From assembly GCF_000379765.1 (NCBI RefSeq), contig NZ_KB903431.1, forward strand, positions 511,788-575,787: a stretch of 64,000 bases of DNA, read 5' to 3'. Origin of the DNA: Flexithrix dorotheae DSM 6795. Lineage in GTDB: Bacteria > Bacteroidota > Bacteroidia > Cytophagales > Flammeovirgaceae. Position numbers and translations under genes: made by a program. This document shows positions 54,841 through 62,666 of the stretch, in pieces (within the stretch, counting starts at the first letter, position 1; every line of letters begins with the position of its first letter). The notes below the pieces were generated by a model. It was not told the origin of the DNA and did not search any database. It saw only the letters and a list, made by a program, of their open reading frames with translations.

Positions 54841-54880
54841 ATAAAAAAATCCCCAAACTAAAAAAGCTTGAGGATTTTTG
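54841..54880 (-). terminator. Terminator of the SusC/SusD unit
   Basis: On the minus strand the sequence forms a stem (ATCCCCAA with TTGAGGAT, one mismatch, plus flanking A/T pairs) followed by a T-rich tract. It lies about 40 bases after the susD stop. Confidence 0.55.
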
Positions 54881-54919
54881 GTGTCTGTATGATTAATTAA
54901 TTTAAAGGTTTATTCAAAA

Positions 54920-56617
54920 TCAACCTCCTGCACCAGGATAACCGGCATTTTGTGGATATCCTCCCTGAGTTCTGTCAATCTGATCCTGAGGTATTGGTCT
55001 TACCACATGGTAGTCCTGGATATTTGGTGCGGCTACAGGGTTGTGTAGTCTAACCCTTTCCACCAACTTACCAACTCTAACTAAATCCCACCATCTATGT
55101 CCTTCACCTAGTAGTTCCCTAGCTCTTTCATCAAGGATAAAATCTAAAGTAATATCAGCAGCAGAGATTGTAATGGCGCCTTCCATTCCTTCCCATGCAG
55201 ATCTCACTCTGATTACATTGATATCATCTGCAGCTCCAGAAGCATTTCCTTGTTGTAATCTTGCCTCGGCCCGTAATAGATATGCCTCTCCTAATCTCAT
55301 CAAAACAAAGTCTCTTTGTCCCTGAGTTTTTTGCCTGTCAGGACGGGTTGGATCAATCCATTTATTTAATGATGGAAATAATTTTTCAGTATATTCATCA
55401 TTTGTGATTACCATATACCTTGTACTGGCTTGTCTGTCAGCATCCCAATCAGCATCTTTGCCAGGGCCAGGAATAAACACAGCAGTATCGCCAACAACAA
55501 ATTTTGGTTGTCCCACCAATCCAGATTCAACATAACCTGCATCTGCTTCTTCCTGAGTCCAAACCGGGATAGTACTTTCATTATTAGAAATCCATGCATG
55601 CTTAAAGGTTTTGTCATACCTGCTGTCAACATCTCTATCCCATAAACCTAGCGTGTATTCAGTAGGCATAAATCTTTTCCATGGTCGGCCATTTGCAATA
55701 TCCCTGGTCATTCCTGGACGAACATCATATTCAAAAAGGAAATAAAGGTGACCTCTATGACCGTTACCATCTAAGTTTTCATCCACTTGCGATTTTGAAT
55801 TTTGAACAGTGAAAACAACTTCTGAATTTTCCTCATTATCAATATCCCACAATGCGGCATAATCATCCAATAATTCGAATCCGTAATTATCAATCACATT
55901 AGAAAGTAAAGTTTCGGCCCTTGCAGCATCATTTGCATCTGCAAAAGATTTATAGCTTCTTGTTAAAAGCACTTTTCCCAATAAAAACTCCGCAGCAGGT
56001 TTGGTGACTCTACCATATTCGCTTTGTTCTTCAGGAAGATTGTCAATGGCAAACTCCAGATCTGGTACAATAGCCTGGCTGTAGATTTCACTTGAGGCTG
56101 TTTTATTAGCCGTAATTTCCACACCTTCAGTTTCTTCCAGGCTAATATGGATATCTCCGTAAGTCTGGGTTAAAATAAAATAATAAAGGCCTCTTAAAAA
56201 TCTGGTTTCAGCAAGCCTTGTAGTTTTCAAAGCTTCATCCATTTCAAGCCCCTCGGCTCTGTTCAGTACTGCATTGGCCTGGTTGATTCCTCTGTAAAAA
56301 TCCCTCCAGGTATCTCTAACGAAACCCTGAGTAGGATTTAACTGACCATCATACCTGTTAAGAGGTTTATGGCCTCCATCGGCACCATTAGTATATGTAT
56401 CAGTTCCGAATACTGTCATAGTAAATCCTCTTTCAGGACCAAAGAATGGTTTAAGTTCTGAATAAGTGGCCTTTACAGCATCCTCAAAACCCTGAACAGT
56501 AGTATAATAAGAACCTGCTGAAACATTGGAAACAAGGTCCTCTTTCAAATATTCTTCGCATGACTGGCTAAAAAAGGCCAGTATGAAAATGACAATTATA
56601 TATTTTTTTGCTTTCAT
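54920..56617 (-). CDS. SusD/RagB family substrate-binding lipoprotein
   Basis: 565 residues. Signal with lipobox FSQSC (Cys20), giving an outer-membrane lipoprotein. Family signs: YLKEDLVSNVSAGSYY, the TPR-like region AETRFLRGLYYFILTQTYGDI (about 131-150), YLLRAEARLQQGNASGAADD and the C-terminal ERARELLGEGHRWWDLVRVGK with ending RPIPQDQIDRTQGGYPQN. It forms the lid over the SusC channel and binds the transported oligomer. Partner SusC is 19 bases upstream. Confidence 0.95.
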   Translation of the reverse strand: MKAKKYIIVIFILAFFSQSCEEYLKEDLVSNVSAGSYYTTVQGFEDAVKATYSELKPFFGPERGFTMTVFGTDTYTNGADGGHKPLNRYDGQLNPTQGFVRDTWRDFYRGINQANAVLNRAEGLEMDEALKTTRLAETRFLRGLYYFILTQTYGDIHISLEETEGVEITANKTASSEIYSQAIVPDLEFAIDNLPEEQSEYGRVTKPAAEFLLGKVLLTRSYKSFADANDAARAETLLSNVIDNYGFELLDDYAALWDIDNEENSEVVFTVQNSKSQVDENLDGNGHRGHLYFLFEYDVRPGMTRDIANGRPWKRFMPTEYTLGLWDRDVDSRYDKTFKHAWISNNESTIPVWTQEEADAGYVESGLVGQPKFVVGDTAVFIPGPGKDADWDADRQASTRYMVITNDEYTEKLFPSLNKWIDPTRPDRQKTQGQRDFVLMRLGEAYLLRAEARLQQGNASGAADDINVIRVRSAWEGMEGAITISAADITLDFILDERARELLGEGHRWWDLVRVGKLVERVRLHNPVAAPNIQDYHVVRPIPQDQIDRTQGGYPQNAGYPGAGG

Positions 56618-56636
56618 AATTTCCTTTTTTTAAATT

Positions 56637-59600
56637 TTAAAATTTAACATTTAAACCCATTAAGAATAACCTGGGTGTTGGCACAATGTCTGAACCTAGA
56701 TCGTCAATTGAGTTACTGTCATCATTATCATTGATTTCCGGGTCATAGGAATCATATTTTGCTGCAAACCAAGGGTTTTGGGCAGAAAAATAAAGTCTTA
56801 AACCAGTCATTTTTAACTTATCAGTGATATTTGATGGGAAGTTATAAGCGAATGTTACATTTCTTAGTTTTACATAACTTCCATCGAAATAAGTTAAAGT
56901 TGAACCATTTCTAGGAAATTCCTGGTTTTGATTAGGCCTTGGAGCTTCATTTGAAGGATTATCAATAGTCCAATAATCTACATCAAGGTTATTGTATCTT
57001 GCAAAAAGAGAGTTATTACCTTGATGGAATCCACTTCTAATCATGTGACCTACCCTGAAGTAAAAGAAAAATCCTAGATCAAACCCTTTATACGAAAGAT
57101 TATTGGTAATACCTCCGGTATAATCAGGAATATCTGAACCTAATACTTTTCTATCATCTGGAGTAATTAAACCATCACCATCCAAATCAGCTAGTTTAAT
57201 TTCACCTGGAACTTTTGCATCCATAGCATCAGCCTGGGTTTCTTCACCTAATTGCCAGATGCCAACTTTTTCATAATCATAGAAAACTTTTAAGGGTTGA
57301 CCTATAAACCAACCATTTCCTACATCATCAATAGCATTGCCATTTTCATCTTTTAGCGCAAGTTCTGTGATTTTCTCAGTAGTATGGGCAATATTAAAAT
57401 TAAGATCCCAGGTAAAACCTCCTTGTGTATCCAGAATGTTAGCACCCAGGGTTAATTCCACACCACTGGTTTGGGTTGACCCAATATTTTGTAATATATT
57501 ATTATATCCAGAAGTATAAGGTAAATTTCTTTCCAGTAATAGATTTTCTGTATTGGTTTTGTACCAGTCAAAAGAACCTGATAATCTTCCATTGAAGAAG
57601 CCAAAATCAACTCCTACATCCGAAGTTTTTGAAATCTCCCATCCTAATTCCTGGTTTGGAATCTCTGCTAATCCAAATCCAAAAGCAGGACTTTCATCCC
57701 AGGCATAAGTTGTTCTTCTCAATCTACCCCATGTTTGATAAGGATCTACCGAAGTATTACCCACCTCACCATAAGAAGCTCTTAGTTTCAATTCACTGAA
57801 TATACTTTGGTTGGCCATGAACCCTTCCTCAATTATTCTCCAACCAGCAGAAAGTCCTGGGAATGTCTGCCATTTATTTCCTTCTGCTAATCTGGAAGAA
57901 CCATCTGCTCTTAAAGTTACCTGAAATAGATATTTGCCATCGTATTCATAATTTACTCTACCCATAAATGAGGCAAGTTGCCAGTCTTCTAAATAACTAC
58001 CTAAGTTTCCTTTTACTTCTGCAGTACCCAGGTTATAAAAAGATTGAGTTTCATAAGGCAAGTTGGATACATTGGTAAAATGAGTCTCCTTACTCAGTGA
58101 CTGGATACTTTGAAGTCCTGTAAATCCAATGTCGTGCTTGCTTCCAAGGGTTCTATTGAAATTTACAATATTTTCAAGGGTATAGCCTAAATCTGTATAG
58201 TTAACAATTCCGGCACCTGCAGGTCCTCCACGGTTAGTATTAGTAAGACTACCTCGGAAATTACCTCTTCTTTCATATCTGATATCTGGACCAAAGTTTA
58301 ACCTGTAAGTTAATCCTTCGATTATATTAGCTTCCAGATAAACAGGAGCGAATACTCTAGTGATTTTCCTTTCATCTACATAAGCACCAGGGACAAGTTC
58401 ATTTAAAGGATTGGTTCTGATACCATCATTTGTTGGTAAAAACCTTAAAGTTCCGTCTTCATTATAAGGAACACCAAGTGGGTTATTGGCTAGGGCTTCA
58501 CCCATTGTAGCATTTGAGCCGTAGTTTTGAACTGAATTGGTAGTAAGGAAAGATATACCGGCCTTGAAGATATTACTGATTTTGTGGTCAAGGTTAATTC
58601 TTCCTGTAATTCTTTCATAATCCATATTACTGATAATCCCCTGCTCATTAAAGTATCCTAAGGAAATATTAAACTGAGTTTTTTCATTTCCACCAGTCAC
58701 ACTTAATTGGTGATTGGTTTGGTAACCTTCATCCAAAACCAAATCCTGGTAATTAGTGGATCTTCCTAAGGCAATAGATTCCAATTCAGTAGGGTCATCA
58801 AAAACTATTTCGTCACTTGGAATTACACCACTGTAAGAAGCAGCACCTGTATTTGGATCTTGTCTTCTCGATTCTCTTTTCATGGCGGCAAATTCTTCCC
58901 CATTCATCATATCCACCTTTTTGATGGCGCTTGTTACTCCATAGTATCCATCATATGATACCTCTGTTCTACCTGTTGCTCCTCTTTTGGTGGTAATAAT
59001 GATCACACCATTCGCACCCCTTGATCCGTAAATTGCAGAAGCGGCTGCGTCTTTCAATACCTCCATGGATTCTATATCCTGAGGGTTGATATCAAAAATT
59101 GCACTCGATCCACTTGTCTGAGGAATACCGTCAATTACATAAAGTGGGTCATTTGAGGCAGTTATTGATCTTCTTCCTCTAATCCTTACCGATGGACTTT
59201 GTCCGGGTCTTCCTCCTCTGTTCATGATATCCACACCTGCTACCTGACCCTGCATGGCCTGCACACTACTTCCTGCAGGGATTGATTTAATTTGCTCTGC
59301 ATCCAGAGAGGCAATTGCTGCTGTTACGTTCCTTTTTTCCTGAGTACCATAACCAACTACTACTACTTCTTCGAGTGTTTCCAAGTCAACAGCTAAGGTA
59401 ACATCTATGGTAGATTGGTTACCTATTTCTATTTCCTGAGTTACGAATCCAATATAGCTATAGGTAATACTTGCATTGCTTGGGGCAGTTATCTTATACT
59501 TTCCGTCAATATCAGTAACTGTTCCTGAAGTTGTGCCTTTTACTACAACACTAACACCTGGCAAAGGCTGGCCATCTTCTCCTGAGGTAATAGTACCAGA

Positions 59601-60017
59601 TACAACTACATCCTGGTTTGATTCTTCGATAACAGGATCGTTGTAAAAAATCTCAAACTTCTTCCTTTTATCCACCACAATGTTGTCATTTATTCTGACA
59701 AATTTAAGTTTGGCTTCTTTTGAAATTTTTCCAAGAAGTTCGGCTAAGGTCTGTACTTTCGCCTTGGTACTAATTCTTACATTTTTATCCAATTTTAACT
59801 TTGCATAAGAAAATTTAAACTGGGTTTCATTTTGGATCATGGAAAAAGCTTCTTCCAAAGTAGCATTATTCATTTCCACTGATATAAAAATATCATTTAC
59901 ACTTTGCGCCTTTCCTTTATCTGCCATGAGGGCACTATAAAAGATGCACTGGATAATAATGCCATAAATTGCGTTTTTTGAAAGCATTTTTATTAGGCGT
60001 ATTAGTTCTTTTTTCAT
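56637..60017 (-). CDS. SusC/RagA TonB-linked outer membrane protein with STN domain
   Basis: 1126 residues. Signal region, then an STN domain (about 45-107) that signals to FecR, a carboxypeptidase-like beta-sandwich (about 137-210, GQPLPGVSVVVKGTTSGT), the SusC signature LEEVVVVGYGTQEKRNVT (about 217-234), plug domain (PLYVIDGIPQ, AASAIYGSRGANGVIIITTK) and the 22-strand barrel ending PTPRLFLMGLNVKF. It imports a large nutrient, probably an oligosaccharide or peptide, using TonB energy. The STN plus upstream FecR and ECF sigma indicate transenvelope induction. The ligand cannot be told, as no hydrolase is near. Confidence 0.95.
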   Translation of the reverse strand: MKKELIRLIKMLSKNAIYGIIIQCIFYSALMADKGKAQSVNDIFISVEMNNATLEEAFSMIQNETQFKFSYAKLKLDKNVRISTKAKVQTLAELLGKISKEAKLKFVRINDNIVVDKRKKFEIFYNDPVIEESNQDVVVSGTITSGEDGQPLPGVSVVVKGTTSGTVTDIDGKYKITAPSNASITYSYIGFVTQEIEIGNQSTIDVTLAVDLETLEEVVVVGYGTQEKRNVTAAIASLDAEQIKSIPAGSSVQAMQGQVAGVDIMNRGGRPGQSPSVRIRGRRSITASNDPLYVIDGIPQTSGSSAIFDINPQDIESMEVLKDAAASAIYGSRGANGVIIITTKRGATGRTEVSYDGYYGVTSAIKKVDMMNGEEFAAMKRESRRQDPNTGAASYSGVIPSDEIVFDDPTELESIALGRSTNYQDLVLDEGYQTNHQLSVTGGNEKTQFNISLGYFNEQGIISNMDYERITGRINLDHKISNIFKAGISFLTTNSVQNYGSNATMGEALANNPLGVPYNEDGTLRFLPTNDGIRTNPLNELVPGAYVDERKITRVFAPVYLEANIIEGLTYRLNFGPDIRYERRGNFRGSLTNTNRGGPAGAGIVNYTDLGYTLENIVNFNRTLGSKHDIGFTGLQSIQSLSKETHFTNVSNLPYETQSFYNLGTAEVKGNLGSYLEDWQLASFMGRVNYEYDGKYLFQVTLRADGSSRLAEGNKWQTFPGLSAGWRIIEEGFMANQSIFSELKLRASYGEVGNTSVDPYQTWGRLRRTTYAWDESPAFGFGLAEIPNQELGWEISKTSDVGVDFGFFNGRLSGSFDWYKTNTENLLLERNLPYTSGYNNILQNIGSTQTSGVELTLGANILDTQGGFTWDLNFNIAHTTEKITELALKDENGNAIDDVGNGWFIGQPLKVFYDYEKVGIWQLGEETQADAMDAKVPGEIKLADLDGDGLITPDDRKVLGSDIPDYTGGITNNLSYKGFDLGFFFYFRVGHMIRSGFHQGNNSLFARYNNLDVDYWTIDNPSNEAPRPNQNQEFPRNGSTLTYFDGSYVKLRNVTFAYNFPSNITDKLKMTGLRLYFSAQNPWFAAKYDSYDPEINDNDDSNSIDDLGSDIVPTPRLFLMGLNVKF

Positions 60018-60054
60018 ATTTTTGAGTGCTTTTGTTGAACAATAAGTTTCAGCT

Positions 60055-60070
60055 ATAGTTCTAGAACTAT
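60055..60070. repeat. 16-bp perfect palindrome in the susC leader
   Basis: ATAGTTCTAGAACTAT, 38 bases before the susC start codon. It could be an operator half-pair or fold as a small hairpin in the leader RNA. Confidence 0.5.
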
Positions 60071-60144
60071 CTTCAAATTTTTATTTGAGAATATTTAGCG
60101 ATGGTATCAATAAAAATTTTATGATATTTCTATCATCTAAAGGG

Positions 60145-60186
60145 TCGGTAACGTAATCTGCCAATTACATTGCCGATTTTTTTTTT
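60145..60186 (+). terminator. Plus-strand terminator-like hairpin in the susC-fecR gap
   Basis: TCGGTAACGTAAT (60145-60157) pairs with ATTACATTGCCGA (60164-60176) with one wobble and one mismatch, followed by ten T residues (60177-60186). The T-run is on the plus strand, opposite to the operon, which suggests an antisense transcript ends here. Confidence 0.5.
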
Positions 60187-60235
60187 AACTTGTATTCATT
60201 CTATTCATATTTACTTTTTTTGGGTTTAAATCTAA

Positions 60236-61276
60236 TTATCTAATTATTACCTTTTTATCATTTAGCTCAAAGTCAATATTAGAAGCGATTTTTATATTTT
60301 CTAATATATTTCTAAGGTTCTCATTATTATGATGGCCTGTGTAAGGCTTAAATTGAACAGGATGGTTTTTGATTTTGATGTCCACTCCAAACCATCGTTC
60401 CAGTTCCTTTTCTATTGTTTCCAGTGAAGCATCTTCAAATATCAATTCCCCATTTATCCAGCCAATTTCTTCCATACTGAATTTGCTTTTTGAATTTGAT
60501 TTATTGCTTTTATTGAAACTATATTTCTCTCCTGGAATCAGAAAAATATTATTATATGATCCATTTTCCACAATGTTATCATGTTCTCCTACCACCACTT
60601 TTCCTGTGGTTAATGCCACATTTATTTGTTCATCTTCGGGGTAAGCCCGAATATTGAAGGAGGTCCCCAAGGCTTTAGTACTTACTTCTCCTGAGTAAAC
60701 AATAAATGGCTGATCCGGATTTTTTGCCACTTCAATAAAGGCTTCTCCCAGTAACTTCACCACTCTGTTTTTTCCAGAAAAAATTTTAGGATATTTAAAA
60801 GCACTTTCAGAATTCAGCTTCACCTTCGTGCCATCTGGCAGGTAAAAAACTGTTTTCTGTCCCTTTGAAGTTATTTTTAGGATTTCGTCTTCTACTTTTT
60901 GGGCTACCTTTATTTTCTCCTTGGAAGATTCTACCCAATAGTAGTGGAAGGAAAGGCCAATCCCTAAAAGTAACAGGATGGATGCAGCGATTTTTTTGGA
61001 GGTCCAAAAATGATTTTTTTGGTTCTGCTTTTTGTCTTCAGGTTTTAGTATATGAAGTTTGGAAGCATTTTCTTTAATTGATTTTAAACCTTGTTCCGGA
61101 TTATAATGAAGTGCCCTTAAATTATTCTTTTCGGGAACTGGATCAGGTAGAAAATCTTTTTCAAGAAAATTCTTTCCTTCAGTAGTTTCAAACCATTGAA
61201 GCACTTTCTCCGCCTCTACTACACTGCAGGTATTATTTAAATATTTTTTTATTAAGCTTTTATCAAATCCTTTCAT
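60236..61276 (-). CDS. FecR family anti-sigma factor
   Basis: 346 residues. Cytoplasmic N-terminal part (1-90) starts with a conserved C-x(n)-EAEKVLQWFETTEG segment, followed by one membrane helix (about 90-110, KIAASILLLLGIGLSFHYYW). The exported FecR domain holds TSKGQKTVFYLPDGTKVKLNSESAF and FIEVAKNPDQPFIVYSGEVSTKALGTSFNIR, and the last about 75 residues are DUF4974-like. It would hold the sigma factor until SusC signals through its STN domain. Confidence 0.92.
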   Translation of the reverse strand: MKGFDKSLIKKYLNNTCSVVEAEKVLQWFETTEGKNFLEKDFLPDPVPEKNNLRALHYNPEQGLKSIKENASKLHILKPEDKKQNQKNHFWTSKKIAASILLLLGIGLSFHYYWVESSKEKIKVAQKVEDEILKITSKGQKTVFYLPDGTKVKLNSESAFKYPKIFSGKNRVVKLLGEAFIEVAKNPDQPFIVYSGEVSTKALGTSFNIRAYPEDEQINVALTTGKVVVGEHDNIVENGSYNNIFLIPGEKYSFNKSNKSNSKSKFSMEEIGWINGELIFEDASLETIEKELERWFGVDIKIKNHPVQFKPYTGHHNNENLRNILENIKIASNIDFELNDKKVIIR

Positions 61277-61419
61277 TGAAAGTATTATATTCTTTGGGTT
61301 ATTACTTATATGGACACCAATAAAATTATTTGGTATTATATCAGTATAAAAAAAACTTTTTTAATACTAAATGAAGCTGACGCTTCAAAAGAATGGTTAG
61401 TTTGGTTTTGAGCATTTGT

Positions 61420-61462
61420 CAATAAGACACAGAATAAAAGTTATACTTTCTGTGTCTTATTG
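61420..61462 (-). repeat. 15-bp hairpin between the sigma factor and fecR genes
   Basis: CAATAAGACACAGAA (61420-61434) and TTCTGTGTCTTATTG (61448-61462) form a perfect 15-bp stem with a 13-base loop. No T-run follows in the operon direction, so it may be a partial terminator or an mRNA processing or stability element that lowers FecR relative to sigma. Confidence 0.6.
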
Positions 61463-61474
61463 GAATTAGGGAGA

Positions 61475-62029
61475 TCAGACTTCAATTTCGGCTCTTTGTT
61501 TTAGATAGTCCTTTAAAAACTTATTGGCCTGGGAAAACTGGACCTTAACTGTGTTAATTGAAATATCCAGTTGTTTGGCAATTTCTCCATTAGAAAAGCC
61601 CTTATAAGTTTTCAGGCTGAAGATCAAACGTTTCCGGGGGGACAGTTTGTTAAGTCCTGCTTCTACAATTTCTGAATATTCATTCAGGCAAACTGTGTCC
61701 TCTGTTTCATTATTTACTCTTTGTCCGTCATGGTTATATTTGGCGACCTGCTTTAAAATTTCTCTTTTATGGCTTCTGATCATGTTTAACACATGATTGC
61801 GCATGCAGGTAAAAAGGAAGGCTTCAATTGAATCAATTTTGTGGAGTTCATTTCTTTTTTTCCATAGTTTTAAAAAGACGTCCTGGATGGCATCTTCCAC
61901 CAGTTCCTGGCTTTTTAGATACTGGAAGGCTTTGAAGTGTAGTTGTTCATAATATCTGTAATAGTACTCCTCAAAAACTTTTTCTCCACAAAAAGAATCA
62001 TCGTTTTGGTAGTAATTTTCACTTGTCAT
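61475..62029 (-). CDS. ECF sigma factor (RNA polymerase sigma-70 family, FecI-like)
   Basis: 184 residues. Region 2 (about 20-90) with YYEQLHFKAFQYLKSQELVE and DAIQDVFLKLWKKRNE; region 4 (about 125-175) with LSPRKRLIFSLKTYKG and NGEIAKQLDISINTVK, the -35 recognition helix. Bacteroidota PUL-type sigma factor, encoded first in the sigma-fecR-susC-susD series. It would transcribe susC and susD after release by FecR. Confidence 0.95.
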   Translation of the reverse strand: MTSENYYQNDDSFCGEKVFEEYYYRYYEQLHFKAFQYLKSQELVEDAIQDVFLKLWKKRNELHKIDSIEAFLFTCMRNHVLNMIRSHKREILKQVAKYNHDGQRVNNETEDTVCLNEYSEIVEAGLNKLSPRKRLIFSLKTYKGFSNGEIAKQLDISINTVKVQFSQANKFLKDYLKQRAEIEV

Positions 62030-62666
62030 ATTTCCAGATGTTGTTATAATCTTAAAAAAGTTTTTATCCTTTTAAAAAGACCTTTTGTTTTTCATTTTCA
62101 TATTCCATTCACTTCTAATATAAAAAAAAAGTTTCAAGAAAATTCAATTTAGTTAAAATAATATAAATGGAGTAAGAAATCGTTCGGGATTTCTGGCCTT
62201 TTGTGCCCGGGAACGATTGCATATTTATTTCCATTGCAATATATATATTCTTTTAGATTTTTAAATTTATTTCTGATAAATTTTAATTTAGACCTTTATC
62301 TCCAAAGGGGATTCTGTCACTTCTGGGGCGATTTTTTTTGTCTTCATCACATGATTTCCAAGTAATCCTTTAGCTTCAATTAATGCCATTCCAAATCACA
62401 TTTCTGAACCTTGACCTCCATTCTTCTAATTTATTAAACTTCTAATTGGAAGACTGGATGGCATGAATTGGAAAAACCGGAATTATTTCAAAAATGATTG
62501 GTTAAACGGAATTTTAATAATAAGGCAAAAAGTAATCGGGAAGGGTGGAGTTTTGGGAAAATTGAAAGAGTATTTTGAAATGTTGTGAATTTTAATTTTT
62601 ATTACCAAAGCATGTTTTCCTAAGTGAAAAAGTGCCTTGAGATTAAAATAAAGGGATTTGTCTGGG
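62030..62666. other. 637-bp intergenic region between the sigma factor and propeller sensor genes
   Basis: AT-rich with two structured elements. AATCGTTC (62178-62185) is inverted at GAACGATT (62211-62218), each with an adjacent GGG or CCC. Further on, TGCCATTCC (62384-62392) pairs with GGATGGCA (62456-62463) with one bulge, enclosing CTTCTAATT (62423-62431) with AATTGGAAG (62444-62452). These are candidate operators or leader RNA structures. No gene supported. Confidence 0.5.
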
